From CAXXOK01 sp964584315 (lineage in GTDB: Bacteria > Bacillota > Clostridia > Christensenellales > Aristaeellaceae): a stretch of DNA of 7,900 nt. The stretch spans positions 1-7,900 of the forward strand of contig CAZOZO010000079.1 in the NCBI GenBank assembly GCA_964584315.1, given 5' to 3'. Within the stretch, counting starts at the first letter, position 1. Each line of letters begins with the position of its first letter. The translations under genes were made by a program, and so were the position numbers. The notes under the pieces were generated by a model, which was not told the DNA's origin, ran no database searches, and saw only the letters and a list, made by a program, of their open reading frames with translations. Of this stretch, positions 1 through 6,387 are shown in pieces.

Positions 1-137
1 GCCAGATCCGCAGCTATGTGTTCCAGCCCTACACGATGGTCAAGGATCACCGCACGGGCTTTGAGAGCGGCAATGTGGACGATGTGATGGACGGCAACCT
101 TGGCGGCTTTATCACCGCATACCTCAAGATGCAGTAA
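1..137 (+). CDS. prfB: Peptide chain release factor 2 (RF2), C-terminal end only
   Basis: This is the last 44 codons of RF2, which recognises UGA and UAA stop codons on the ribosome and triggers release of the finished peptide. The gene runs in from beyond the left edge; the reading frame starts at base 3 and ends at TAA 135-137. The visible residues contain the very conserved RF2 ending: IRSYVFQPYTMVKDHRTG, then a GNVDDVMDG stretch and a final GFITAYLKMQ. The ending VMDG...GFI.AYL is typical of RF2 and differs from RF1. The codon-recognition domain, the GGQ loop and any programmed frameshift near the start of the gene lie outside the window, so they cannot be judged. The next gene starts 55 nt downstream with no terminator between, so read-through into it is plausible. 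Confidence 0.93.
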   Translation, partial: QIRSYVFQPYTMVKDHRTGFESGNVDDVMDGNLGGFITAYLKMQ

Positions 138-192
138 GGCAGCCTAAGCCGCGGCAATCAGGCAGCGCCCAATCTGGAAAGGAGCGATCTTC

Positions 193-1098
193 ATGGCGGA
201 CAACAACGTGCTTGGCGACATCGCGGGCAACCTTAAGGATCAGTTAGGCGACAAGCTCGACCCCAGCAAGCTGCTTAGTGAGCGCAATCTCAAGAGAAAG
301 CGCGGCGCGTTCCTCACCTGTTTGATCGCGGGGCTTTTGCTCATGATGCTGGCGATGGGCGTTTCCATCGCCTACAACGCCACGCGGGTCGACCTGTTCA
401 AGGCGGGCATGGATCAATATGTGGTGGGGCAGGGCGTGCTCAGCCAGAGCGACTCGGACGCGTTCGTCAATGACACCATCGATTACCTGACCGGCATCAA
501 GACCCTGTGGGAGCCTGCCGTGACCGTTGCGGGCCACCGCATCGGCGTGCCGGAGGCATTCAAAACGCACATGGCGACCGTCAAGGGTTGGGTGGACAGC
601 GCCAAGGGCATACTGCTGGCAGGCGCGGCCATCGTGCTGCTGCTGCTCGGCCGGTCGCTGATCGGCGTCAAGGGCGGCAAGAGCCCCTTCTCCGTGGGCG
701 GCTACTACGCCGGTGCGGGCGTGCCGCTGCTGCTGGCTGTAGGGCTGGGGCTGTGGGGCTATTTTGGCTTTGACTCTATGTGGGCGTGGGTGCACCGGCT
801 GCTGATACCGGACGGCATCTTCCCCGCGGGCGAGGAGATCATGAAGCTCTTCCCCGTGGAAGTGTTCAGCGGCTATTTACAGCCTGTGGCCGTAACGTTC
901 GCCATCTGCGCGGGCGTGGTGCTGGCGCTGCCGCTGCTGCTGTGGCCGCTCAGCAAACTGCTGACGAACCTTTTTGGCAAGCAGGCGGCCAAGGCCCGCA
1001 CCGGCGGCGCGAAACGCAGCGGCACGGCCCGCAAGAGCACCGCCCGCAAGACGACCAGGACCACCCCCAAGAAAACCACCCGCAAAGCGGCGGATTGA
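193..1098 (+). CDS. TIGR01906/DUF1461-type integral membrane protein with a basic C-terminal tail
   Basis: A 301-residue membrane protein of unknown function. The start is set by AAAGGAG at 178-184, 8 nt before the ATG. Four membrane helices are visible at about residues 39-60, 138-158, 170-193 and 229-257, with a large outside loop (61-137) and a shorter one (194-228). The basic KRKR at 34-37 before the first helix puts the N-terminus inside, and four helices put the C-terminus inside too. The first loop ends in a HM-x-x-VK motif (H126, M127, V130, K131), and the second holds WVHRLLIPDGIF followed by LFPVEVF. These resemble, from memory, the HM-DVK and FH...FP..FF hallmarks of TIGR01906/DUF1461. 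Residues 262-301 form a tail of Lys, Arg, Thr, Ala and Ser with 14 basic residues and one acidic one, like a histone H1 tail; I do not recall this as usual in the family. tsaD begins 7 nt after the stop, suggesting translational coupling. Confidence 0.75.
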   Translation: MADNNVLGDIAGNLKDQLGDKLDPSKLLSERNLKRKRGAFLTCLIAGLLLMMLAMGVSIAYNATRVDLFKAGMDQYVVGQGVLSQSDSDAFVNDTIDYLTGIKTLWEPAVTVAGHRIGVPEAFKTHMATVKGWVDSAKGILLAGAAIVLLLLGRSLIGVKGGKSPFSVGGYYAGAGVPLLLAVGLGLWGYFGFDSMWAWVHRLLIPDGIFPAGEEIMKLFPVEVFSGYLQPVAVTFAICAGVVLALPLLLWPLSKLLTNLFGKQAAKARTGGAKRSGTARKSTARKTTRTTPKKTTRKAAD

Positions 1099-1105
1099 GG
1101 CTTGC

Positions 1106-2164
1106 ATGAGCGTGACCACCCTTTGGCAAAACCGCATGGAAGCCTTGCAAAGCAAGGCTTCCGTTCGCGTGCTGGCGCTGGAATCCAGCTGTGACGAGAC
1201 CGCCGCGGCCATTGTGGAAAACGGCCGCAAGGTGCTCAGCAGCGTGATTTTTTCGCAGGTCGACGTGCATGCCCTTTACGGCGGCGTGGTGCCGGAGATC
1301 GCCAGCCGCGCCCATGTGGACGCGTGCGACCGCGTGATCGACCAGGCGCTGCGCGAGGCGAACATGACCCTTGCCGATGTGGACGCGCAGGCCGTGACCT
1401 ATGGGCCGGGGCTGGTGGGCGCGCTGCTGACGGGCGTCAGCTGCATGAAGGGCCTTAGCTATGCCACGGGGCTGCCGCTGATCGCCGTGAACCACATCGA
1501 GGGACACGTGAGCGCCAACTATCTGAGCACGCCGGAACTTGTACCACCGTTCGTCTGCCTGGTGGCCAGCGGAGGGCACAGCCACCTTGTGCGCGTGGAG
1601 GCCTACGGCGAATATACCCTGCTGGGGCAGACTGTGGACGACGCGGCGGGCGAGGCGTTTGACAAGGGCGCGCGTGTGCTGGGGCTCCACTACCCCGGCG
1701 GCCCGCTGCTGAGCAAGCTGGCCGAGGGCGGCGACGATGCGTACCTCAAGCTGCCTCGCCCGAACCCCGAAGGGCGGTACGATTTCAGCTTTTCGGGGCT
1801 CAAGACGGCGTTCATCAACCACTGCCACAAGCTGACCCAAAACGGCGGGGAACTGCGAAGGGCCGATCTGGCTGCCTCATACGAGCGGGCCATTGTGGAC
1901 AGCCTTTGCGAGAAGGCCGTGCTGGCCGTGAAGGAGAGCGGGCTGACCACCCTGTGCCTGGCGGGCGGCGTGAGCGCCAACCGCCGCCTGCGCGCGCAAA
2001 TGGCGGGGCTCGCCAAGGCGCAGGGCTTCACCCTGTGCCTGCCGGAGCTGTGGCTGTGCACCGACAACGCCGCCATGATCGGCAGCGCCGCGTACTACCG
2101 CCTCAGGAAGGGCGAGCTGGCGGGGCTTTCGCTGAATGCCGTTCCCTCGCTTTCACTGCTGTAA
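1106..2164 (+). CDS. tsaD: tRNA N6-adenosine threonylcarbamoyltransferase TsaD
   Basis: TsaD transfers the threonylcarbamoyl group from threonylcarbamoyl-AMP to A37 of tRNAs that read ANN codons, working in the cytoplasm with TsaB and TsaE. The 352-residue product is essentially complete. Visible motifs are ESSCDET (26-32), the metal-binding HIEGH (H130, H134), ASGGHSHL, the VDDAAGEAFDK stretch, FSFSGLKTA, LAGGVSANRRLR, and CTDNAAMIG with metal ligand D320. The chosen ATG at 1106 has GAGG 5 nt upstream and lies 7 nt after the stop of the preceding gene. The frame is open further upstream, but only because of GC-rich overlap. This start gives about 20 residues before the usual N-terminus (xRVLALESS); an ATG at 1136 would shorten it but has no ribosome site. 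The extension is encoded across a perfect hairpin (1138-1162). TsaB and TsaE are not in the window. Confidence 0.96.
   Translation: MSVTTLWQNRMEALQSKASVRVLALESSCDETAAAIVENGRKVLSSVIFSQVDVHALYGGVVPEIASRAHVDACDRVIDQALREANMTLADVDAQAVTYGPGLVGALLTGVSCMKGLSYATGLPLIAVNHIEGHVSANYLSTPELVPPFVCLVASGGHSHLVRVEAYGEYTLLGQTVDDAAGEAFDKGARVLGLHYPGGPLLSKLAEGGDDAYLKLPRPNPEGRYDFSFSGLKTAFINHCHKLTQNGGELRRADLAASYERAIVDSLCEKAVLAVKESGLTTLCLAGGVSANRRLRAQMAGLAKAQGFTLCLPELWLCTDNAAMIGSAAYYRLRKGELAGLSLNAVPSLSLL
1138..1162 (+). repeat. Perfect 11-bp inverted repeat with AAA loop at the 5' end of tsaD
   Basis: The arm GGAAGCCTTGC (1138-1148) and its exact complement GCAAGGCTTCC (1152-1162) enclose a three-base AAA loop. The structure lies inside the coding sequence for the non-conserved N-terminal extension of TsaD, 32 nt after the chosen ATG and two bases into the alternative ATG (1136). 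There is no following T-run, so it is not an intrinsic terminator. In mRNA it should fold into a stable stem close to the start. Whether it regulates initiation or is a short inserted palindrome cannot be told from one copy. Confidence 0.7.
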
Positions 2165-2241
2165 GCCTTTAGGCCGCGCCGCTGTGCGCACCCGAATGAT
2201 ACTGGGAAAACACATCCGCTTCCATCGAAGCACATTTGACC

Positions 2242-2248
2242 GAGGTGA
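2242..2248 (+). promoter_or_regulatory. Ribosome binding site that fixes a GTG start at 2255
   Basis: GAGGTGA is a near-perfect anti-16S match and lies 6 nt before GTG 2255-2257. There is no competing in-frame ATG upstream, so the GTG is taken as the start of the zinc-knuckle repeat gene. Confidence 0.75.
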
Positions 2249-2254
2249 CGAACC

Positions 2255-2695
2255 GTGGGGCTGATCTGTACACTGGTTGGGCACAAATATGACGGGTGCG
2301 TTTGCGCCCGTTGTGGCGCGCTGCGCCCCGAGGGGCACGACTGGGTGGAGGCTGAGGGCGCGTGTGAGCACACCTGCGCGCGCTGCGGCCTGACCGAGAC
2401 ACTGGAACATGACTGGTTCCACTGCCGCTGCAAACGCTGCGGCGAGCAGCGGGACGAGCACCACGTTTGGCTCAAAAAGAGCCCGTGCGAGCAGGTGTGC
2501 CGCATTTGCGGCAAGGAGCGGGAGACCCATAATTGGCGGCATGTGGATCGCGGAGTGGATCGCTGCGCCGCGTGTGGGCGCACCCATCGCCTGACCGCAG
2601 AGGAGATCGCCCGCCGCGACGAGGAATGGGCCAGCGCGGACAGTTTTGAGCAGCCCTTCGAGGACGCGGGCGACTATTCGCCGGAGCCGGACTGA
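2255..2695 (+). CDS. Small cysteine-rich protein with five zinc-knuckle-like repeats and an acidic tail
   Basis: A 146-residue protein, GTG start, about 90 nt after tsaD with no evident terminator between. I do not recognise a named family. It is built of five repeats of the form C-x2-C-G-x(5-6)-H-x-W: C17/C20...H28-W30, C41/C44...H52-W54, C59/C62...H70-W72, C82/C85...H92-W94, and a shortened C104/C107 followed by RTH. An extra Cys often sits 2-4 residues before each pair (C15, C37, C57, C78), giving three Cys and one His per unit, a plausible zinc site. The period is about 18-24 residues. No signal peptide or membrane helix is seen, so it should be cytoplasmic. Residues 114-146 form an acidic tail with 12 Asp/Glu and 2 Arg. 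Such arrays suggest structural zinc binding and contact with nucleic acid or protein, but nothing shows which. Similar CxxCG...HxW units also occur in surface proteins. Confidence 0.8.
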   Translation: MGLICTLVGHKYDGCVCARCGALRPEGHDWVEAEGACEHTCARCGLTETLEHDWFHCRCKRCGEQRDEHHVWLKKSPCEQVCRICGKERETHNWRHVDRGVDRCAACGRTHRLTAEEIARRDEEWASADSFEQPFEDAGDYSPEPD

Positions 2696-3151
2696 GCGCG
2701 AACACCCGCCGGTCGTTGGTGGAGCAGGGCGGATCAAGCTGGTTTGCCGCTTACCGCCATGCAAGGCGGATGGCACGGGACACAGCGTGCCGCTGACGGG
2801 TTCTGGCGCGGCGAATGCGAGCTGCAAGCCCTTTTTGACAGGCGCTGCGGCGAGGCGGAAGGGAAGCCGCGACCGGCATCCGCGCGCCCAAGGCATCCCA
2901 TCATCCAGGCTTGTGAAGGCCGCGGCGCCGGTTTGCGGCTTTAGACCGTACGGCATGGCGGTTTCCCCGGCAAAGGGTTCAGCCCACATTGTTACAATTC
3001 ACATTCCGCGCAGGCCATCCCAGCGCGCGCCGCTTCATGCGGCCCCAAGCGGCCTGCAGGCCCGCGCGATGCTCTCGCCCGCAAGGGGGGAGGCATGGGC
3101 GTTTCCCGCCCCGCAGCGGCTTTTCGGCGGTCTCCGCGCCCTTCCCTCGCC
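2696..3151. other. Long GC-rich intergenic region with no convincing gene
   Basis: About 455 nt lie between the zinc-knuckle gene and the promoter of the VanW gene. Long open frames exist on both strands (for example + 2646-3155 and - 2989-2153). They overlap each other, lack ribosome sites at their starts, and give low-complexity Ala/Pro/Arg-rich products with no recognisable domain, so I do not call them. Visible small structures are a hairpin CCGCC-ATGCAA-GGCGG at 2754-2769, an 11-bp AT-rich palindrome at 2988-2998, and the 12-bp palindrome GGCCTGCAGGCC at 3051-3062. I see no tRNA, RNase P, tmRNA, SRP or recognised riboswitch core. An unrecognised structured RNA or an intergenic repeat remains possible. 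Confidence 0.5.
2990..2998 (+). promoter_or_regulatory. Possible extended -10 promoter element inside an AT-rich palindrome
   Basis: TGTTACAAT matches the extended -10 form TGnTATAAT with one mismatch and lies in an AT-rich island within very GC-rich DNA. No -35 match is found at the right distance. The same bases form the palindrome ATTGT-T-ACAAT (2988-2998), so an operator is an alternative. It is weak evidence on its own. Confidence 0.25.
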
Positions 3152-3180
3152 TTGACGGAAGCCGCCGCCGCCTTTATAAT
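3152..3180 (+). promoter_or_regulatory. Near-consensus sigma-A promoter for the VanW gene
   Basis: The -35 box TTGACG (3152-3157, one mismatch to TTGACA) is separated by exactly 17 nt from a perfect -10 box TATAAT (3175-3180). Transcription should start at about 3186-3188, leaving a leader of roughly 33 nt before the ATG at 3220. The strength of the match suggests vegetative, housekeeping-factor expression. It also argues against the ATG at 3190 being the start, since that would leave almost no leader. Confidence 0.88.
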
Positions 3181-3206
3181 GAGTAAGCCATGACCCTATC
3201 TACCGG

Positions 3207-3212
3207 AAGGAG
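3207..3212 (+). promoter_or_regulatory. Ribosome binding site that fixes the VanW gene start at 3220
   Basis: AAGGAG lies 7 nt before ATG 3220-3222 and downstream of the in-frame ATG at 3190. The later ATG is therefore the real start, and it places a clean signal peptide at the N-terminus. Confidence 0.85.
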
Positions 3213-3219
3213 AACGCGC

Positions 3220-4629
3220 ATGAAGAATAACAGGCTCGCACGGCTTACGGCCGGTCTGCTGTGCCTTTGCGTGCTGGCGGGCGGTGCTTTTGCGCCCGTG
3301 GCCGCGCTGGCGACCGACGCGCAGCCCACTGCCGAGGAGAGCGCCGCGCAGGCTGTGGACAACAGCGCCGTGCTGGAGGACCCCGCCGCGCTGACCGGCG
3401 AGCCGGACGCCGCGCAGGAGACGCCTGTGCAGTACGTGGCCACCGCCGCCGTGACCATCAAGGTGCGCCGCCAGCCCAGCAAGGATGCGGTGGGCAACGG
3501 CAGCATCCCCGAGGGCGGGCTGGTGTATGTGCTGGAGCTGGGCGACGAGTGGAGCCTGGTGGATACCGGCCGCAACCTCGGCTATGTGCAGACCAAGCTG
3601 CTCAAGGACCTGCGCGACTATAACGCCTCGCAGGGCGTGACCGCGGCGGCGGACGTTTCGCCCGAGGCCACGGCCGCGCCTGATACCTCGGCCGACACGC
3701 CCGAGGGCTTTCAGGAGAAGTTCAAGGCGCATGCCTACAAGGCGTTCCTGATGCGCAAGGAAATGGATGACCGCAGCTCGGCGGGCTACAAAGTGGGCAA
3801 GTACGAGCAGGTGACCGTGGGCGCCATCCACGGGGACTGGTGCTACATCCGCTACAACAACACCTACGGCTACGCGCCGACCAGCGCGCTGTTCAAGTGG
3901 GACCGGATCGACCCCTTCGCGGGGGACATCCCAGGGGCGAAGCTGTTTACCGGCCTTGCGTTCCTAAAGCACACGACTGATATCCGCAGCTATGACGACC
4001 ATGGCGCGGAGGTGCTCAAAACCGTGAACCCCGGCACCGCCGTGGCGGTGTACGATCAGGACGGCGAGGGCCTCTACCCCCTGCCCTACTGGCGCACCAC
4101 CGGCTACGTAAGCAAGGACGACGTGAGCTACATGCTGCCCGTGGTGCCGTGGGACGAGGCGGAGAGCGGCGACATGATCAGCTGCATGAGCACGTTCTAC
4201 GCCGTTGGTATCCACACGCTTCAGTATCAGGGCCGCAACTATAACATCTACCTGGCCACCAGCTTCATCTCCGGTCTGGTGGTGCAGCCGGGCGAAACGG
4301 TGAACATCTATGACGTGATGGGGCCGTACCGCAAATCGACCGGCTACCACCACGCGCCCATCATGAGCCCCAACGCGCTGTGGGGCTACGGCGGCGGCAC
4401 CTGTCAGGTGAACACCACGCTCTATAACGCGCTGATCCGCGCGCCTGTGCTGATCAACTGGCGCAAGGTGCACGCGGAGGTGGGCATCTACTATTGCCCC
4501 GTGGGCTTTGACGCGGCTGTGGGCGGCGGCGACATCACAATGATCTTTACCAACACGCTGCCTTACCCGATCCGGGTCAACTACTTCATGAGCGACGGCT
4601 GCCTGACGGTGGGCATTTTCAGGGTATAA
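3220..4629 (+). CDS. Secreted VanW-family protein with three SH3-like repeats
   Basis: A 469-residue exported protein. Residues 1-31 are a signal peptide: KNNRLAR, a hydrophobic core, then a cut after ALA (31/32). C15 and C17 do not sit in a lipobox, so it is probably not a lipoprotein. A Glu/Ala-rich linker (32-70) leads to three SH3-like units at about 72-127, 170-225 and 245-302, each ending in a GYV or GYA turn (GYVQTKLL, GYAPTSAL, GYVSKDDV); a second Ala/Thr linker lies at 129-166. The VanW domain covers about 342-465, with VVQPGE, the GP-Y-STGY stretch, GYGGGTCQVNTTLYNA (389-403, C395) and GFDAAVGGGDI. VanW domains occur in vancomycin-resistance clusters and widely in Clostridia, but their reaction is unknown to me; SH3-like units usually bind the cell wall. 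An envelope role is likely. It has its own promoter and terminator. The presence of VanW does not by itself indicate antibiotic resistance. Confidence 0.9.
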   Translation: MKNNRLARLTAGLLCLCVLAGGAFAPVAALATDAQPTAEESAAQAVDNSAVLEDPAALTGEPDAAQETPVQYVATAAVTIKVRRQPSKDAVGNGSIPEGGLVYVLELGDEWSLVDTGRNLGYVQTKLLKDLRDYNASQGVTAAADVSPEATAAPDTSADTPEGFQEKFKAHAYKAFLMRKEMDDRSSAGYKVGKYEQVTVGAIHGDWCYIRYNNTYGYAPTSALFKWDRIDPFAGDIPGAKLFTGLAFLKHTTDIRSYDDHGAEVLKTVNPGTAVAVYDQDGEGLYPLPYWRTTGYVSKDDVSYMLPVVPWDEAESGDMISCMSTFYAVGIHTLQYQGRNYNIYLATSFISGLVVQPGETVNIYDVMGPYRKSTGYHHAPIMSPNALWGYGGGTCQVNTTLYNALIRAPVLINWRKVHAEVGIYYCPVGFDAAVGGGDITMIFTNTLPYPIRVNYFMSDGCLTVGIFRV

Positions 4630-4673
4630 GGCGAAGCAAGCAGCATTAAGGGCTGAGGTTCAAAACATGCACC

Positions 4674-4712
4674 AAACCCCGCTCGTTCCATTCCGGAACA
4701 GGCGGGGTTTTT
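4674..4712 (+). terminator. Intrinsic terminator after the VanW gene
   Basis: The stem AAACCCCGC (4674-4682) pairs perfectly with GCGGGGTTT (4702-4710). An inner stem GTTCC/GGAAC (4685-4689 with 4695-4699) caps it, and a run of five Ts (4708-4712) follows. It lies 45 nt after the stop codon. The leading A-run gives some symmetry, but only the + strand has a gene ending here. Confidence 0.93.
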
Positions 4713-4930
4713 GATGCTGAAAACGCAGCCTGCCGCCACGCCGCGCGCTGTGCGGGCGGCTGCCCGACGCCCGCCGACCCTGTCCAAGAACAGGAGAAAC
4801 ACAAACATGCCCGCCCGCCGCGAAGGACAACCCGGCCCGCCTGCCGAAATAGCATACACAGGCCGCGTGTGGGTTCCCCCGCGCGGATGCGTTCATGTAA
4901 GGCGCGGGGCATGCCCCGCCCGTTTCACAA
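4713..4930. other. Leader region ahead of the DUF5058 gene
   Basis: About 220 nt between the terminator and the DUF5058 ribosome site. Since a terminator closes the gene before, transcription should begin here, yet I find no -35/-10 pair of acceptable match. It holds a 52-codon open frame (4807-4965) discussed among the rejected items and a 16-bp perfect palindrome at 4904-4919. Confidence 0.4.
4904..4919 (+). repeat. 16-bp perfect palindrome just upstream of the DUF5058 ribosome site
   Basis: GCGGGGCATGCCCCGC is a perfect palindrome ending 11 nt before the AGGAGG at 4931. As DNA it could be a dimeric regulator site; as RNA it can form a GCGGGG stem closed by a CATG loop. A gene regulated here would be the membrane-protein pair downstream. 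Function is inference. Confidence 0.5.
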
Positions 4931-4936
4931 AGGAGG
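4931..4936 (+). promoter_or_regulatory. Ribosome binding site that fixes a TTG start at 4944
   Basis: AGGAGG, a full consensus site, lies 7 nt before TTG 4944-4946. In-frame ATGs at 4869 and 4911 have no ribosome site and would add residues (MGSPARM...) unlike the membrane protein that follows. Confidence 0.8.
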
Positions 4937-4943
4937 GTGCGGT

Positions 4944-5690
4944 TTGCAGAGGGCTTTTACAGTAGGCGACCCATTCCTGTATATCATCGCGGGCGTTATC
5001 CTGCTGCTGGTGCTGGCGCAGGCGGTGTTCTTTCTGGTGCGCTCGTGGCGGCGCGCGCTGTCGCTGGGGCTTGCGAAAGGCACGCTTTGGAAGGTGGTCA
5101 AAACCAGCGCCACGTTCACGGTCATACCGGCCATCTCCATCCTGATCGGCGTGGTGGCGCTGTCGCGCAAGCTGGGGCTGCCGCTGCCGTGGCTACGGCT
5201 GTCGGTCATTGGCGCCATCACGTATGAAACGCCCGCCGCCGAGGCCGCGGCGCGCGCGGTGGGCACGACCATCGGCGATACGGCCACGCTATTGACCGCC
5301 TCGCAGTACAGCCTGATCGCTTGGGTGATGACGCTGGGCATCATGGCGGGCGTGATCCTGACCCCCATCCTCGCCAAGCGGCTGCTGAGCGGGGTGGACA
5401 AGCTGGAAAAGCGTGACCAGAAATGGAGCGACATCTTCATGAACGCGCTGTTCATGGGCATGATCGCGGCGTTTTTGGGCATGATCTTCGGCGGCGTGTC
5501 TACGGGGCTCACGGGCTGGATACCGGTTTTCGTGATGTTGGCGGCGGCGCTGCTGGTGCTGGTGATGGGGCTTTTCATCAAGCTGTGGCACTGGGACTGG
5601 CTTACGGACTATGTGCTGCCGATCTCCATGGTGGGCGGCATGGCGCTGGCGATACCGATCACGCAGTGGGTAACGGGGGTGGCATTATGA
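4944..5690 (+). CDS. DUF5058-type integral membrane protein, probable permease subunit
   Basis: A 248-residue polytopic membrane protein started by TTG. Hydrophobic segments lie at about residues 12-32, 56-74, 123-145, 165-185, 192-213 and 223-246, with a weaker one near 84-92. The stretch AQAVFFLVRSWRRALSLG after the first helix and LPLPWLRLSVIGAITYETPAAEAA (80-102) match what I remember of the DUF5058 family, whose function is not established. The conserved, partly polar YETPAAEAA region (Y94, E95, E100) sits between helices where a transport path could be. A charged cytoplasmic loop (KLEKRDQKW, 153-161) follows. The stop overlaps the next start (ATGA, 5687-5690), so the two products are almost surely made together and may form a complex. 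Transport is inference from topology and from the neighbouring hydrolase. Confidence 0.82.
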   Translation: MQRAFTVGDPFLYIIAGVILLLVLAQAVFFLVRSWRRALSLGLAKGTLWKVVKTSATFTVIPAISILIGVVALSRKLGLPLPWLRLSVIGAITYETPAAEAAARAVGTTIGDTATLLTASQYSLIAWVMTLGIMAGVILTPILAKRLLSGVDKLEKRDQKWSDIFMNALFMGMIAAFLGMIFGGVSTGLTGWIPVFVMLAAALLVLVMGLFIKLWHWDWLTDYVLPISMVGGMALAIPITQWVTGVAL

Positions 5691-6358
5691 GCGGAAACAA
5701 AACCGTGCGCAGCTATGAGGATACCACCCACCTGCTGGGCAAGATCTGGGTATGGGGCATGGGCGTAATGCTGCTGATGTTCCCGCTGGCGGTGTGCCTG
5801 TACTACGGCGCGTGGCCGGACGGCACGGCGCTGATGAAGGGCCTGTTGGCCATCGCGCCGATGTACTGGGCGGTGGGCACCATCGAGGTGCTGACGTATG
5901 TGCCCATGCTGGGCGCGGGCGGCAGCTACCTTGGCTTTATCACGGGCAGCCTTACGATGCTCAAGGTGCCCTGCACGCTTACGGCGCTGGACAGGGCGAA
6001 GGTGAAGAGCGGCACGCCGGAGGGCGAGGCGGTGGCGACGATATCGGTAGCGATATCGAGCATCGTGACGCTGTGCATCATCTTTTTGGGCGTGCTGCTG
6101 ATCGTGCCGCTCACGCCGGTGCTGGAGAGCCCGGGGCTCAAGCCCGCGTTTGATAACCTGCTGCCGGCGCTGTTCGGCGGGCTGGGCGTGGCGCTGATCA
6201 GCCGGAACGCGAAGATCGCGATCGCGCCGGTGGTGTGCATGGTGGCGCTGTTTGTGGCGATGCCCAAGCTCGCGGCCAGCGCGCCCATCTTTGTGCCCGT
6301 AGCAGCATTGATCGCCATCGTGGCGGCAAGGTTCATGTATAAAAGAGGCTGGCTGTAG
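5687..6358 (+). CDS. Polytopic membrane protein, partner of the DUF5058 protein
   Basis: A 223-residue membrane protein of a family I cannot name. The ATG overlaps the upstream stop by 4 nt, with a G-rich site (GGGGGTGG, 5675-5682) shortly before it. A soluble N-terminus (1-19) is followed by about six hydrophobic segments: 22-40, 52-73, 117-141, 157-171, 177-192 and 198-217. The first half has a polar-dotted stretch, APMYWAVGTIEVLTYVPML, leading to a Gly-rich GAGGSYLGFITGS (76-88) and MLKVPCTLTALDRAKVKSGTPEGEA (91-115), a likely cytoplasmic loop with conserved-looking charged residues (K93, D102, R103, K105). Helix-breaking Gly/Ser loops of this sort are common in transporters. It could be the second half of a two-gene permease with the DUF5058 protein; this is inference from coupling and topology. 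Confidence 0.82.
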   Translation: MSGNKTVRSYEDTTHLLGKIWVWGMGVMLLMFPLAVCLYYGAWPDGTALMKGLLAIAPMYWAVGTIEVLTYVPMLGAGGSYLGFITGSLTMLKVPCTLTALDRAKVKSGTPEGEAVATISVAISSIVTLCIIFLGVLLIVPLTPVLESPGLKPAFDNLLPALFGGLGVALISRNAKIAIAPVVCMVALFVAMPKLAASAPIFVPVAALIAIVAARFMYKRGWL

Positions 6359-6387
6359 GATATTGCAGAAAAGGGTCAAGGCGCGAT

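Noticed and set aside
974..1105. Upstream extension of the tsaD frame to an ATG at 974
   Set aside because: It overlaps the 3' end of the DUF1461-type gene, gives an Arg/Pro/Ala-rich translation typical of a shifted GC-rich frame, and lacks a ribosome site. The ATG at 1106 has one.
2821..2960. Resemblance to a cobalamin riboswitch (GGGAAGCC near 2870)
   Set aside because: The other conserved blocks of that riboswitch are absent, and the downstream gene has no link to cobalamin.
2153..2989. 278-codon open frame on the - strand
   Set aside because: It runs antisense through the whole zinc-knuckle gene and the intergenic stretch, has no ribosome site and no recognisable domain. It looks like a GC-driven shadow.
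2646..3155. 169-codon + strand open frame crossing the intergenic region
   Set aside because: Its start lies inside the zinc-knuckle gene, its product is low-complexity Arg/Pro/Ala-rich, and it ends within the promoter of the next gene. No domain recognised.
3190..3219. ATG at 3190 as the start of the VanW protein
   Set aside because: It sits about 10 nt after the -10 box with no ribosome site and would put Arg-rich residues ahead of a clean signal peptide.
4807..4965. 52-codon open frame with an AGGAG (4792-4796) before its ATG, overlapping the DUF5058 start
   Set aside because: The spacing of 10 nt is long, the product is Pro/Arg/Gly-rich with no recognisable feature, and it overlaps the well-supported TTG start. 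A leader peptide is possible but unsupported.
6039..6058. Two CGATATCG palindromes 12 nt apart
   Set aside because: They fall in codons for an ordinary transmembrane stretch (ATISVAISS) and are short enough to be chance.
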